Origin: a bacterium
GTDB taxonomy: Bacteria > Desulfobacterota > Binatia > HRBIN30 > CADEER01
DNA: 64,000 nucleotides
Assembly (NCBI GenBank): GCA_019637795.1
Contig: JAHBUY010000004.1
Span: 124,001 to 188,000 of the forward strand
Direction: 5' to 3'
The notes beneath the pieces were generated by a model. That model worked only from the letters and a program-made list of their open reading frames with translations. It made no database searches and was not told where the DNA came from. Each line of letters starts with the position of its first letter. The stretch's first letter is position 1. Position numbers and translations under genes: made by a program. Below are positions 8,528 through 18,141 of this stretch, piece after piece.

Positions 8528-8998
8528 TCACGCCTCCGCCTGGAGAGCCGCGAGCACCTTCGCCGGATGCTCGGCGGCGCTGGCCACTTTCTTCCAGTGC
8601 TTCTTCACCTTGCCGTCCCTGCCGATCCAGACGGTGGAGCGGATGACGCCGGTGACCTTCTTGCCGTACATCATCTTCTCGCCGTAGGCGCCGTACTTCT
8701 CCATCACCGCGCGCTCGGGGTCGGAGAGCAGCGGGAACGGCAGCTTGTACTTGGCGGCGAACTTCTGATGCGATGCCTGGCTGTCGCCCGACACGCCGAG
8801 CACGACGACGCCCATCTTCTGCAGCGTCTTCCAGTCGTCGCGAAACCCACACGCCTCCTTGGTGCACCCCGGCGTGTCGTCCTTCGGGTAGAAATAGAGG
8901 ATCACGTCCCGGCCGGCGAAGTCCTTGAGCGAGACCTTGCTGCCGTTCGCGTCCGGCAGCGTGAACGCCGGCGCCGCCTTGCCTTCCTCGATCGCCAT
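8528..8998 (-). CDS. bcp: Bcp/PrxQ-type thiol peroxiredoxin
   Basis: A 156-residue atypical 2-Cys peroxiredoxin that reduces hydrogen peroxide and organic peroxides with thioredoxin as donor. The motif [15 protein letters not shown] holds the peroxidatic Cys and, five residues on, the second Cys typical of the Bcp/PrxQ group. I chose the second ATG (8998) because AAGGAG is then six bases upstream; an ATG at 9001 is also possible. The length matches the family. It is convergent with nothing and divergent from the CoA-transferase gene, and may protect against peroxide leaking from oxygenases. Confidence 0.95.
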   Translation of the reverse strand: MAIEEGKAAPAFTLPDANGSKVSLKDFAGRDVILYFYPKDDTPGCTKEACGFRDDWKTLQKMGVVVLGVSGDSQASHQKFAAKYKLPFPLLSDPERAVMEKYGAYGEKMMYGKKVTGVIRSTVWIGRDGKVKKHWKKVASAAEHPAKVLAALQAEA

Positions 8999-9177
8999 CA
9001 TGCTCTCCTTCCGAATCACCTCGACGCGGACACTCGCCGGCTCCGAGATCCAGGCGACGCACCGCTGCGTTGCCCGGCGGCTCGGCGCCCGCGTTGCGCT
9101 TTCTTTACCCGCCGTGTCCGGCGGCACAAGGGCGCGAGGGTTTCCCGGTTCGGGGCCAACCGCTAGACACCGCACGC

Positions 9178-11541
9178 ATGCCCGGACCGCTCGCCCATCT
9201 GCGGGTGCTCGATCTCACCGATCTGCGCGGCGCGCTCGCCGGACGGCTGCTCGCCGATCTCGGCGCCGAGGTGCTGAAGATCGAGCCGCCGGGCGGCGAC
9301 GCGGGCCGGCTGACGCCGCCGTTCGCCGGCAACGTCGCGGCGCCGGATCGCTCCCTGCCGTTCGTCTATCGCAACCTCAACAAGCGTACGCTGGCGCTCG
9401 ACCTGCATTCCGCCGCCGACGCGGCGCGCTTCCGCGCCCTCTGCGACGGCGCCGACGTGCTGCTCGAGAGCTACGGGCCGAACCGCCGCCAGGTGCTCGA
9501 CCTGGCGCCCGAGGCGGTGCGCGACCGCCACCCGCGCCTCGTCCACGTCGCGCTCACCGACTTCGGCCTCGGTGGCCCGCGCGCCCACTGGCACGCCGAG
9601 CCGCTGGTCGCCTTCGCCGGCTCCGGCGCCCTCTTCGCCACCGGCTTCCCCGATCGTCCGCCGTGCGCGCTGCCCGGCTTCGCCGCCCACGACTGCGCCG
9701 CGGTGTTCGGCGTCGCCGGCGCGCTGGCCGCGCTGCTCGATCGCGCCCGCCACGGCCGCGGCCAGACCGTCGAGGTGTCGGCGCAGGAAGCCGCCATCGC
9801 CGGCTTCACTCCGTGGGCGATCCCGCTCGCCGACTACCACCGGCTCTACCCGATGGTGCCGAGCGCGCCGCCGCGCGCCGCCGACGGCAACTACCTCGTG
9901 CTGCCGGTCGCCGACGGCCACGTGCGCATCCTGCCCGCCGGCCGCCGCCACTGGCAGGGCCTGGTCGAGATCCTCGACCGCGCCGAGGCGTTCGCGGCGC
10001 CGGAATGGGACCTGCCGCTGTTCCGCATGCTGGCGCACGACGCCATCCGCGCCGTCGCCGCCGACGCGCTGCGGCAGCGCAGCCGCGCCGACGTGTTCGC
10101 CGCCGCCCGCGCCCGCAACGTGCCGCTCGCCCCGATCCAGACGCCCGACGAGTTCGTCGCCAGTGAGCAGAGCCGGGCCCGCGGCAGCTTCCGCCGCGCC
10201 GGCGGCGTGCTCGGCGACGCGCCGGTGGCGCCGGCCCCCTTCCGCTTCTCGCGCACGCCGCTCGATCCGCCGCGCCCGCCGCAGGCGCTCGCCGAGGCGC
10301 CGGCATGGACGCCGGCGGCGCCGGCCGCCGGCACCGCCGCCCCGGCGACGCCGCTGCTCGCCGGCGTCCGCGTCGTCGTCTTCGGCTACGCCGTCGTCGC
10401 CCCCGAGGCCGGGACGCTGCTCGCCGAGCTGGGCGCCGACGTCATCCGCGTCGAGTCGCGCGCCGGCCTCGACCTGCTGCGCCAGATCACCGTCGAACCC
10501 GACACGCCGAACCGCGCCTTCACCTTCAACGACGCCTCCCGCGGCCAGCGCAGCGCCTGCTTCGATCTGCGCCAGCCGCGCGGCCGCGAGCTGGCGCTGC
10601 GACTCTGCGCCAGTGCCGACGTGGTGCTGGAGAACTATCGCGGCGGCGCCCTGCGCCACCACGGCATCACCTACGAGGCCGTCGCCGCCCGCCGCCCCGA
10701 CGTGATCTGGCTGTCGTCGCAGGGCTACGGCGCCACCGGTCCGCTCGCCGACGCGCCCGCCTTCGGCCCGCTCAACGCCGCGTACTGCGGCGTCCACTGG
10801 CTGTGGAACCACCCCGACAGCCCCTACCCGGCCGGCACCGCGCTCAACCACCCCGATCACATCGCCAGCCGCCTCGCCGCGGTCGCCGTGCTGGCGGCGC
10901 TCGAGCACCACCGCCGCAGCGGCGAGGGGCAGCACATCGACATGGCGCAGACCGAGGCGGCGGTGTTCCTGCTCGGCGAGCAGTACCTGCGCACCGCCTG
11001 CACCGGCACGCCGCCGCGGCAGGTCGGCAATGCCGCCGACGACGCCGTGCCGCACGGCGTGTATCCGGCCGCCGGCGACGACCAGTGGATCGCCATCGCG
11101 GTCGCCGGCGACGCCGCCTGGCAGCGCCTGACGCGCTGCTGCGGCTGGCCCGACGAGCCGGTGCTGGCGACCCTGGACGGCCGCCGCGCTGCGCGCGCCG
11201 CGATCGAGGAGCGCCTCGCCGCCTGGACCCGCGCCCGCGCGGCGGAGGACGCGGCCGCGACCCTGCAGGCCGCCGGCGTCTCGGCGATGGCCGTTCTCGG
11301 TCCCGACGAGCTGCGCGCCGATGCCCACCTGCAGGCGCGCCAGGCGATCGTCACCGTCGAACATCCGGAGATCGGGCCCGAACGGCACATCGGCACGCCG
11401 ATCCGCATGAGCCGGCCGCTGCTGACCACCGCTGGCCCGGCACCGCTGCTCGGCGCCGACACCGAGGATGTGCTGGTGCGCGTCCTCGGCCTGGCGGCGG
11501 ACGAGGCCCGCCAACTCATCGCCGACGGCATCTGCGCGTGA
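9178..11541 (+). CDS. Tandem (two-domain) CaiB/BaiF class III CoA-transferase
   Basis: A 787-residue protein built from two CaiB/BaiF CoA-transferase units, about residues 1-395 and 396-787. Each unit begins with the Rossmann-like LRVLDLT.../VRVVVFGYA... followed by [15 protein letters not shown] or [14 protein letters not shown]. The family usually moves CoA between acids through a catalytic Asp. The second half keeps it (IDMAQTEA, about residue 586), while the first has Glu (VEVSAQEA, about residue 197), so perhaps only one half is active. The single-domain enzymes form interlocked dimers, and the fusion may mimic one. The acyl group is unknown. Shine-Dalgarno is poor; the start follows the conserved [13 protein letters not shown]. 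Confidence 0.88.
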   Translation: MPGPLAHLRVLDLTDLRGALAGRLLADLGAEVLKIEPPGGDAGRLTPPFAGNVAAPDRSLPFVYRNLNKRTLALDLHSAADAARFRALCDGADVLLESYGPNRRQVLDLAPEAVRDRHPRLVHVALTDFGLGGPRAHWHAEPLVAFAGSGALFATGFPDRPPCALPGFAAHDCAAVFGVAGALAALLDRARHGRGQTVEVSAQEAAIAGFTPWAIPLADYHRLYPMVPSAPPRAADGNYLVLPVADGHVRILPAGRRHWQGLVEILDRAEAFAAPEWDLPLFRMLAHDAIRAVAADALRQRSRADVFAAARARNVPLAPIQTPDEFVASEQSRARGSFRRAGGVLGDAPVAPAPFRFSRTPLDPPRPPQALAEAPAWTPAAPAAGTAAPATPLLAGVRVVVFGYAVVAPEAGTLLAELGADVIRVESRAGLDLLRQITVEPDTPNRAFTFNDASRGQRSACFDLRQPRGRELALRLCASADVVLENYRGGALRHHGITYEAVAARRPDVIWLSSQGYGATGPLADAPAFGPLNAAYCGVHWLWNHPDSPYPAGTALNHPDHIASRLAAVAVLAALEHHRRSGEGQHIDMAQTEAAVFLLGEQYLRTACTGTPPRQVGNAADDAVPHGVYPAAGDDQWIAIAVAGDAAWQRLTRCCGWPDEPVLATLDGRRAARAAIEERLAAWTRARAAEDAAATLQAAGVSAMAVLGPDELRADAHLQARQAIVTVEHPEIGPERHIGTPIRMSRPLLTTAGPAPLLGADTEDVLVRVLGLAADEARQLIADGICA

Positions 11542-11552
11542 TCGAGAGCGCC

Positions 11553-11608
11553 CCACGGATCACGCCGCTCATGGCCGTCGTCACCGGCGGGAGCGGCGTC
11601 GTCCGTGG
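11553..11608 (+). terminator. Hairpin after the CoA-transferase gene
   Basis: An 18-bp imperfect stem (11553-11570 with 11591-11608, one mismatch and one G-U) encloses a 20-base loop. It starts 11 bases after the stop codon. There is no T-tract. Confidence 0.5.
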
Positions 11609-11670
11609 TCGACGCGCTCGCGCAACCGCCGGCGGTTTGCTCCGTTGCTCGCGACGTCTAACATCGCCGC

Positions 11671-13182
11671 ATGCCCCTGCGCGCGCTCGCTCTGCTCGCG
11701 TTCCTCGTCCCCCTCCCCGCGCTCGCCTGTCCGAGCGACTGTGACGGCGACGGCGCCGTGACCGTCAACGAGCTCGTGCTCGCCGTGCAGATCGCGCTCG
11801 GCAGCGCCGACAGCGGGCGCTGCGCCGCCGCGGACCGGGACACCGACGGCCAGGTGACGATCGCCGAGCTGGTCGCCGGCGTCGACGCGGCTCTCACCGG
11901 CTGCCCGGCGGCCGCGACGCCGACCGCGACCGCGACGCCCGGGCCGCTGCGCTGCGGCGACGGCATCGCCGATGCGGACGAGGAGTGCGACGACGGCAAC
12001 ACCATCAGCGGCGACGGCTGCGATGCCGCCTGCCAGCTCGAGCCGGGCGGCGATCCGTGCGCCGGCGTCGCCAACGCGCCAGGCGCCGCCGCCGGCACCG
12101 TGCTGGTGGCCGACTCCCTGTCGCTGCCGGTGTTCGTCGGCGCGCCGCGCCTCGATCCGCGCCGCCTGTTCATCGTCGAGCAGGGCGGCGTCATCCGCCT
12201 GATGAAGGACGGCGCGCGGCTCGATGAGCCCTTCCTCGACATCCACGAGCGCGTCAGTTGCTGCGGCGAGCGCGGCCTGCTGAGCCTCGCCTTCCATCCC
12301 GACTACGAACGCAACCACCGCTTCTTCGTCGACTACACCAATCGCGCCGGCCAAACGGTGATCGCGCGCTTCACGGCCGGCGCCGATCCCGACCGCGCCG
12401 ACCCGGCCAGCGAGCGGATTCTGCTGACCATCGACCAACCGTTCGCCAACCACAACGGCGGGCTGGTCGCCTTCGCGCCCGACGGCACGCTGTTCGTCGG
12501 CATGGGCGACGGCGGCGGCCAGGACGATCCGAACGGCAACGGCCAGAGCGACGCCACGCTGCTCGGCAAGCTGCTGCGCCTCGACGTCGACGTCGACGAC
12601 CCGCCGTACTACGCCGTGCCGGCCGACAACCCGCGCGCCGCGGAGGGCGCGCCGCTCGGGCTGATCTGGGCCAAGGGCCTGCGCAATCCGTGGCGCTACG
12701 CGTTCGACCGCGGCACCGGCGACCTCTACATCGCCGACGTCGGCCAGGGACGGCGCGAGGAGATCGACTATCTCCCCGCTGGCACACCCGGCGGCAGCAA
12801 CTTCGGCTGGGATGTCTTCGAGGGCCAGATCTGTCACGAGCCGCCGCAGGGCTGCGGCGATCAGGTCGCGCCCTTCACGCCGCCGATCCTCGACTACACG
12901 CACCGCGACGGCTGCTCGATCACCGGCGGCTACGTCTACCGCGGCTGCGCCCTCCCCGACCTGCGCGGCCGGTACTTCTTCAGCGATTACTGCACGCCGT
13001 TCATCAGGAGCTTCGCGGTGGGGGACGGCATCGTCCTCGGCCTGCAGGACCATACCGCCGCCTTCGCCCCCGGCGGCGGCTTGAGCATCGGCTCGGTCAC
13101 CAGCTTCGGCGAGGACGCCCGCGGCGAGCTCTACGTCGTCGACTACGGCGGCGAGATCTACAAGGTCGTGCCGCGGCCGTGA
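11671..13182 (+). CDS. Secreted PQQ-type sugar dehydrogenase-like propeller with dockerin-like motif
   Basis: A 503-residue exported protein. A signal peptide (MPLRALALLAFLVPLPALA) leads into a dockerin-like Ca2+-binding pair (CPSDCDGDGAVTVNELV and ADRDTDGQVTIAELV, about residues 20-70). A short Thr-Pro linker and a DUF4215 Cys-rich repeat (about 94-128, EECDDGNTISGDGCDAACQ) follow. The rest is a six-bladed propeller of the soluble PQQ glucose/sorbosone dehydrogenase type (FIVEQGGVIRLMKDG, RGLLSLAFHPDY, GLRNPWRYAFD, GQGRREEIDY). It would oxidise sugars or related alcohols outside the cytoplasm. Actual PQQ use cannot be proved from motifs, and no PQQ synthesis gene is nearby. Confidence 0.85.
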   Translation: MPLRALALLAFLVPLPALACPSDCDGDGAVTVNELVLAVQIALGSADSGRCAAADRDTDGQVTIAELVAGVDAALTGCPAAATPTATATPGPLRCGDGIADADEECDDGNTISGDGCDAACQLEPGGDPCAGVANAPGAAAGTVLVADSLSLPVFVGAPRLDPRRLFIVEQGGVIRLMKDGARLDEPFLDIHERVSCCGERGLLSLAFHPDYERNHRFFVDYTNRAGQTVIARFTAGADPDRADPASERILLTIDQPFANHNGGLVAFAPDGTLFVGMGDGGGQDDPNGNGQSDATLLGKLLRLDVDVDDPPYYAVPADNPRAAEGAPLGLIWAKGLRNPWRYAFDRGTGDLYIADVGQGRREEIDYLPAGTPGGSNFGWDVFEGQICHEPPQGCGDQVAPFTPPILDYTHRDGCSITGGYVYRGCALPDLRGRYFFSDYCTPFIRSFAVGDGIVLGLQDHTAAFAPGGGLSIGSVTSFGEDARGELYVVDYGGEIYKVVPRP

Positions 13183-13208
13183 GCCCGCCGGGATCGCGGG
13201 CGGCGGGC
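13183..13208 (+). terminator. Short GC hairpin
   Basis: GCCCGCCG (13183-13190) pairs perfectly with CGGCGGGC (13201-13208) around a 10-base loop, directly after the stop codon. A run of C follows rather than T. Confidence 0.45.
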
Positions 13209-13320
13209 CCCCCCGATCCCGGGTGCGCTTCGGACACGAAATCCAACCGTTGGCCCTGCGGCGTATTGTCACACCCGGGCGGTGCCGGTATGCAGGAACA
13301 TCGTTCCGGGGGCGAAGCAC

Positions 13321-15876
13321 ATGATGAATGGGCGCATCCGGGGGCTGCTCGTCGGGCTGCTCCTCTCTCTCTCCGCCGCCAGCGCACTGGCGCACGGGCA
13401 GCCGGCCGAGCTGGCGTTCTGGGGACCGTTCCCGGCGGACGCGGCGCGCTGCCAGCGCGTGCTCAGCCGGGCGACGTCCACCTGCATCACCCGCGTGGCG
13501 ATGCTGCGCGCCACCTGCCTGAGCGGCGCCCTGAGCGGCGGAACGTGTGATCGGGCGGCGCTCGACGCGGACGTCACCGCGGCGCGCCAGCGCGCGCTCG
13601 ACCGCCTGCAGCGCGCCTGCACGGTCACGCAACTGCAGAACCTCGGCTACATCGACCTGCAGGACGCGCAGAAGGACGTCACCGACGCCTGCCGCCAACT
13701 CGACACGGCGGCGATGAGCGCGGCCTTCGCCCCCGCCATGGTGGGCGGCACGGTGGCCAGCGTCGACGGCGCCAAGGCCGCCTGCATCGAAGCGGGCGCC
13801 CGCGAGTCGACGCGCCTGCTGCGCTACGCGATGCGCACCCATCAGCAGGCGCTCGACCGCATCGCCGGCACCGACAACACGCCGGCGCAGAAGACGCGGC
13901 TGGTGCAGTGGGCGCAGGAGCAGGTGACGCGCGCCCGGTCGCGCAGCGCCGCCGCCATCGCGGCGAGCTGTCCCGAGAGCGCCTTCGCCGACGTCTACCG
14001 CGGCAGCACCGACGCCTTCCTCGGCCGCATCGCCGCCCAGGCCGGCTGCATGGCGGGATTCGTCTACGTGCAGGACGCCGTCACCTGCCCGACGCCGGTG
14101 TGCGGCAACGGCATGCAGGAGCGCGGCGAGGAGTGCGACGACGGCAACGACTACGACGGCGACGGTTGCCGCAGCGACTGCGTGAAGACCGACTGCGAGG
14201 CGTTCGGCAGCACCTACGAGCTGATCCAACAGGCGATCTTCGAGAACCACGGCTGCACCAACAACGCCTGCCACGGCACGGCGCAGTCGGGCGGCCTCGA
14301 CCTGCGCGCCGGCGTCGCCTACGCCAGCCTGATCGACGTCCCCTCGAGCATCGATCCGTCGCGCCACCGCATCGAGCCCGGCGACGGACAGCGCAGCCTG
14401 CTCTTCCTCAAGCTGGCGGCGAAGACCCTGCCCGACCAGTACGACTTCGAGAAGCTCGGCATCGGCACGCCGATGCCGCTGGGCAACGTCCCCGGCCTGA
14501 GCGAGGACGAGCTCGAGGCGCTGCGCCACTGGATCGTCGCCGGCGCCCCGAAAGATGGCGCGGTGGCCGGGGTCGGCGATCTGCTCAACGCCTGCCAGCC
14601 GCAGCCGGAGCCGATCCAGATCAAGCCGCTCGATCCGCCCGCCGCGACCGAGGGCGTGCAGCTCAAGATGCCGCCGTGGATCGTCCCCGCGCACAGCGAG
14701 CACGAAGTCTGCTTCGGCAGCTACTACGACCTCACCGAACAGGTGCCGGAGGCGCTGCGCGGCCCCAACGACACCTTCTGCTACAACGCCGAGCAACTGC
14801 GCCAGGATCCGCTCAGCCACCACCTGATCGTCAACCGCTACATCGGCACCTACGGTCCCGAGGATCCGTCGTGGGGCGGGTTCCACTGCACCGGCGGCGA
14901 GCGCGACGGCCAGACCTGCGATCCGACCGTGCAGGACGCCTGCGGCGCCGACGGCTTCTGCATCACCGCCATCAAGAACAGCGTCGCCTGCAACGGCTTC
15001 GGGCCGCCGGACAACGGCCGGGCCGCGATTCCCTTCTCCGGCGCCCAGCAGGCCAACGCCGCCTCCGCCTTCCCCTCCGGCGCCTATCGGTGCGTGCCGC
15101 TGAAGGGAATGATCTGGTGGAACTCGCACGCCTTCAACCTCACCGAGAAGGACGGGTTGCTGCGCGCCTGGATCAACTTCACCTACGCCAAGCCGGAGGA
15201 CCGCCTCTACGTCGCCAGCGGTATCTTCGACACCACGGCGATCTTCAAGATGGTCGTGCCGCCGTTCCAGCAGCAGGAGGTGTGCAACATCAACGTGCTG
15301 CCGGCGAAGGCCAATCTCTTCGAGCTCAGCTCGCACATGCACCAGCGCGGCAAGCGCTGGCGGACCTTCCGCGGCGAGTTCACCTGCCAGGGACAGACCG
15401 GCGCCCAGGGCGCGCTGATCCCCTGCGATCCGCTCAGCCCGTCGCAGTGCAACCCCGGCGTCGCCTGCGCCGCGCCGGACGGGCGCGATCCGATGGCCAG
15501 CCTGCTCTACACCAATTTCATCTACAACGACCCGGTGGAGCTGCGCTTCGACCCGGCCCTGGTCTTCACCGGCAGCAAGGCGGAGCGCTCGCTCACCTAC
15601 TGCGCGCTGTACGACAACGGCTACACCGATCCGAGCAAGGTGAAGCGGCAGTCGACCTCGCCGCCGTCGCCGTTCGGCAATGCGGCGGCGACCCACTGCT
15701 ACACCGGCAAGGTGGGCGCGCTCTGCAGCGGCGCGACGGCGGAGCAGCGCAATCGCTCGTGCGACACCAGCGCCGGCGCCGGCGACGGCTGGTGCGACGC
15801 GCTGACGCTGCGCGGCGGCGTCACTACCGAGGACGAGATGTTCCTCCTCCTGGGGTCGTATTACGTGAAGCCGTGA
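13321..15876 (+). CDS. Secreted copper type II monooxygenase-like protein with CX4CH haem-like motif
   Basis: An 851-residue exported protein; the ATG at 13321 opens into a signal peptide ending ASALAHG. After an alpha-helical Cys-containing region (about 25-245) comes a DUF4215 repeat (about 260-290, EECDDGNDYDGDGCRSDC). A cytochrome-like stretch GCTNNACHGTAQSGGLDL follows, with C-X4-CH at 312-318 instead of CxxCH. The C-terminal 400 residues carry the PHM/DBM copper ligands: HH at 500-501 (HHLIVNRY), NSHAFNLT, the HMH pair at about 672-674 (SSHMHQRGKRW) and a Met at 840 (EDEMFLLLGSYY). It may hydroxylate a substrate with its own electron relay. Substrate unknown. Confidence 0.82.
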   Translation: MMNGRIRGLLVGLLLSLSAASALAHGQPAELAFWGPFPADAARCQRVLSRATSTCITRVAMLRATCLSGALSGGTCDRAALDADVTAARQRALDRLQRACTVTQLQNLGYIDLQDAQKDVTDACRQLDTAAMSAAFAPAMVGGTVASVDGAKAACIEAGARESTRLLRYAMRTHQQALDRIAGTDNTPAQKTRLVQWAQEQVTRARSRSAAAIAASCPESAFADVYRGSTDAFLGRIAAQAGCMAGFVYVQDAVTCPTPVCGNGMQERGEECDDGNDYDGDGCRSDCVKTDCEAFGSTYELIQQAIFENHGCTNNACHGTAQSGGLDLRAGVAYASLIDVPSSIDPSRHRIEPGDGQRSLLFLKLAAKTLPDQYDFEKLGIGTPMPLGNVPGLSEDELEALRHWIVAGAPKDGAVAGVGDLLNACQPQPEPIQIKPLDPPAATEGVQLKMPPWIVPAHSEHEVCFGSYYDLTEQVPEALRGPNDTFCYNAEQLRQDPLSHHLIVNRYIGTYGPEDPSWGGFHCTGGERDGQTCDPTVQDACGADGFCITAIKNSVACNGFGPPDNGRAAIPFSGAQQANAASAFPSGAYRCVPLKGMIWWNSHAFNLTEKDGLLRAWINFTYAKPEDRLYVASGIFDTTAIFKMVVPPFQQQEVCNINVLPAKANLFELSSHMHQRGKRWRTFRGEFTCQGQTGAQGALIPCDPLSPSQCNPGVACAAPDGRDPMASLLYTNFIYNDPVELRFDPALVFTGSKAERSLTYCALYDNGYTDPSKVKRQSTSPPSPFGNAAATHCYTGKVGALCSGATAEQRNRSCDTSAGAGDGWCDALTLRGGVTTEDEMFLLLGSYYVKP

Positions 15877-15908
15877 CCGGCGCCCGCGCCGATCGTCCAC
15901 GCCCCGCC

Positions 15909-15947
15909 CCTGGGTGCCCGCCGGCTCGCCGCCGGCGGGCACCCAGG
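15909..15947. terminator. Perfect 17-bp bidirectional terminator hairpin
   Basis: CCTGGGTGCCCGCCGGC (15909-15925) pairs without mismatch with 15931-15947 around a 5-base loop. It lies between two converging genes. Confidence 0.8.
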
Positions 15948-15961
15948 TCTCGAACCGAGTC

Positions 15962-16855
15962 CTAGCCCGGCAGGCCGAGGATGCTCGCCGTCTGGGTCGT
16001 GCTGGCGGGCTCGCGGCCGATGGCACGGACCAGCGCCGCGGCCTCCTCGACCAGCTCGACGTTCGCCGGCTGGCGCGCGCCGGCGTAGTCCTCGAGGCCG
16101 ACGCGCAGGTGGCCGCCGCGCTCCAGCGCCAGGCGCGCCATGCCGCTGGCGACGACATCGCCGCCGATCACCGCCACCGCCCACGGCACGTCGCAGTCGC
16201 CGAGCAGCTCGAGATAGGCGGCGAGCGCGGTCGGCGTCGGCGGCAAGCCGAAGCTGACGCCGCGCCGCCCGCCGCCGAGGTAATCGTAGTCGCCGCCGAA
16301 GTAGAGCTTCACGAACGTGCCGCGCGGCAGCTTGCCCGCCCGCCAGTAGGCGAGCACGGTGCGCAGGAAGCCGGGCTCGAAGACCGCGACGCTCGGCCCG
16401 AGGCGGTGGCGCTCGCACAGCGCCGCCATGTGGCGCACGTCGCCGAAGCTGTTGGCGTAGACGAAATCGACGCCGCCGCCCGGCAGCCCGTCGTCGCCGA
16501 TCGTGCCGAGGTTCACCGAGCCGCTGTCGAACAGGCTCATGCGGATCGCCCCCGCGGCGGCGAGCGGCGGGATGTGGGCGTAGCGTTCGACGACGTCGCC
16601 CCCGAAACCGACGGTCGGGTAGAGGATGGCGTCCGGCCGTCGCGCCAGCACCGGCCGCCACCCCTCGAGGTAGCGCGCCGCCGCCGCCGGCGCGGCGCTG
16701 CCGAACTGGTCGATGTGGTTGTGGACGATCGCCGCCCCGGCCGCCAGACAGGCCAGCGCGTCGGCGGCGATCTCCGCCGGCTCGCAGGGCACGTGGGGAT
16801 TGCGCGCCTTGTTGGCCACCCCGTTGATCGCCGCCTCGATGATGACCGGCGTCAT
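15962..16855 (-). CDS. BKACE (DUF849) beta-keto acid cleavage enzyme
   Basis: About 297 residues of a BKACE/Kce-type TIM barrel, which condenses a beta-keto acid with acetyl-CoA to give acetoacetate and a new acyl-CoA, using Zn2+. The N-terminal block IIEAAINGVANKARNPHVPC and the metal site AAIVHNHID (His45, His47) are clear. YANSFGDVRHMAALC, VKLYFGGDYDYLGG and the late GLEDYAG complete the fold pattern. Substrate specificity varies widely in this family and cannot be read here. I took the ATG at 16855 as start; an in-frame GTG at 16870 would add five residues. It is divergent from the kinase-like gene. Confidence 0.9.
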   Translation of the reverse strand: MTPVIIEAAINGVANKARNPHVPCEPAEIAADALACLAAGAAIVHNHIDQFGSAAPAAAARYLEGWRPVLARRPDAILYPTVGFGGDVVERYAHIPPLAAAGAIRMSLFDSGSVNLGTIGDDGLPGGGVDFVYANSFGDVRHMAALCERHRLGPSVAVFEPGFLRTVLAYWRAGKLPRGTFVKLYFGGDYDYLGGGRRGVSFGLPPTPTALAAYLELLGDCDVPWAVAVIGGDVVASGMARLALERGGHLRVGLEDYAGARQPANVELVEEAAALVRAIGREPASTTQTASILGLPG

Positions 16856-17008
16856 GGCGTCAGCGGCCACCGCGGTCCGCGACCGACGCGCGCGGCGTCG
16901 CGTCCGTGGTGATCGTTCCCGTTCTTCGCCGCCCCGGCATCGACGCGCGGATCATGGCGCCGCTCTACCACAGCGGGATGCGGAGGCGCAGCGCCTTCCG
17001 GGTGTGGT

Positions 17009-18073
17009 ATGGCTCGCCCGATGATCGAGGGGATCCAGCACGCCGCCGTGTCGCAGTTCTTCGCCGCCCACGTTCCCGGGGGGGCGGTTCCGCTGACCTT
17101 CTCGCTGATCAGTGGCGGGCGCTCCAACCTGACCTACCTGGTCGAGGGCGGCGGGCGCTCCTGGGTGCTGCGGCGGCCGCCGCTCGGCCACGTGCTGCCG
17201 ACGGCGCACGACATGGCGCGCGAATACCGGGTGCTGGCGGCGCTCGCCGACAGCGACGTCCCGGTGGCGCGGCCGCTCGCCCTCTGCGAGGATGTCGCGA
17301 TCAACGACGCGCCCTTCTACGTCATGGAGTACCGGCCCGGCGTCGTGCTCGCCCACAGCCTTCCCGACGGCTACGCCGACGGCGAGGCAGCGCGGCGGCG
17401 CATCAGCCTGGCGATGATCGAGACCATGGCGCGGCTGCACGCCATCGACTACCGCGCCGTCGGCCTCGCCGACTTCGGCCATCCCGAGGGCTACCTCGAA
17501 CGCCAGGTGCGGCGCTGGGGGCAGCAATGGGAGCGCTCGCAGACGGGGCCGCTGCCCGCGATCGAGGCGCTCGCCGGCCGGCTGCGCGCCGCGCTGCCGG
17601 CATCGCCGCCGCCGACCATCGTCCACGGCGACTTCCGCCTCGGCAACCTGGCGCTCGACCCCGCCGATCCGGGGCGCGTCGTCGCCGTCTTCGATTGGGA
17701 GATGGCGACCCTCGGCGATCCCCTCGCCGACCTCGGCTACACGCTGATCTACTGGGCCGACCCGGGCGACCAGATCGATGCCGCGAGCATCGGCAGCGTC
17801 TCGCCGTTCACCCAGCTCCCCGGCTTCCTGCGCCGCGCCGAGCTGATCGCGGCGTACGCGCGCGCCAGCGGGCGCGACGTCACCGCCATCGACTTCTACC
17901 AGGTGCTGGCGCTCTACAAGCTGGCGATCATCGCCGAGGGCATCTACGCGCGGTTCCTGCAGGGCAAGACCCTCGGCGAGGGGTTCGCCGGCATGGTCCG
18001 CCCGACCGCCGTCCTGGCCACCCGCGCCCTGGCGATCGCCGACGCCTCGCAGGACCGCCGGCTGCGCGGCTGA
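17009..18073 (+). CDS. APH-like phosphotransferase (ACAD10 N-terminal type)
   Basis: A 354-residue aminoglycoside-phosphotransferase/choline-kinase fold protein. ISGGRSNLTYLVEG, the catalytic loop VHGDFRLGN (about residue 205) and the metal loop VFDWEMATLGDPLADLG are intact. Relatives with this GGRSNLTY/FDWEMATLGDP style are fused to or adjacent to acyl-CoA dehydrogenases (as in ACAD10/11) and phosphorylate 4-hydroxyacyl groups during lipid breakdown. A role in acyl-CoA catabolism is therefore more likely than antibiotic resistance. An alternative start ATG lies at 17021. The divergent BKACE gene fits a catabolic setting. Confidence 0.85.
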   Translation: MARPMIEGIQHAAVSQFFAAHVPGGAVPLTFSLISGGRSNLTYLVEGGGRSWVLRRPPLGHVLPTAHDMAREYRVLAALADSDVPVARPLALCEDVAINDAPFYVMEYRPGVVLAHSLPDGYADGEAARRRISLAMIETMARLHAIDYRAVGLADFGHPEGYLERQVRRWGQQWERSQTGPLPAIEALAGRLRAALPASPPPTIVHGDFRLGNLALDPADPGRVVAVFDWEMATLGDPLADLGYTLIYWADPGDQIDAASIGSVSPFTQLPGFLRRAELIAAYARASGRDVTAIDFYQVLALYKLAIIAEGIYARFLQGKTLGEGFAGMVRPTAVLATRALAIADASQDRRLRG

Positions 18074-18141
18074 GGAGCCGCTCACCTTTTGATTGGCAAA
18101 CGCGGACGCCGTGGGTAGCGTCGAGCGATATCGAGGTGCGC

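Noticed and set aside
11728..11910. Cellulosome component
   Set aside because: The dockerin-like pair stands alone, with no scaffoldin or cellulase in the window; such motifs are common in unrelated secreted proteins of this lineage.
11581..16158. Very long leftward open frame (about 1500 codons)
   Set aside because: It runs antisense to two well-supported secreted proteins and is an effect of GC-rich codon bias; its translation is low-complexity Ala/Arg/Gly/Val with no domains.
17009..18073. Aminoglycoside resistance kinase
   Set aside because: The sequence style (GGRSNLTY, FDWEMATLGDP) and catabolic neighbours fit ACAD10-type lipid kinases better.
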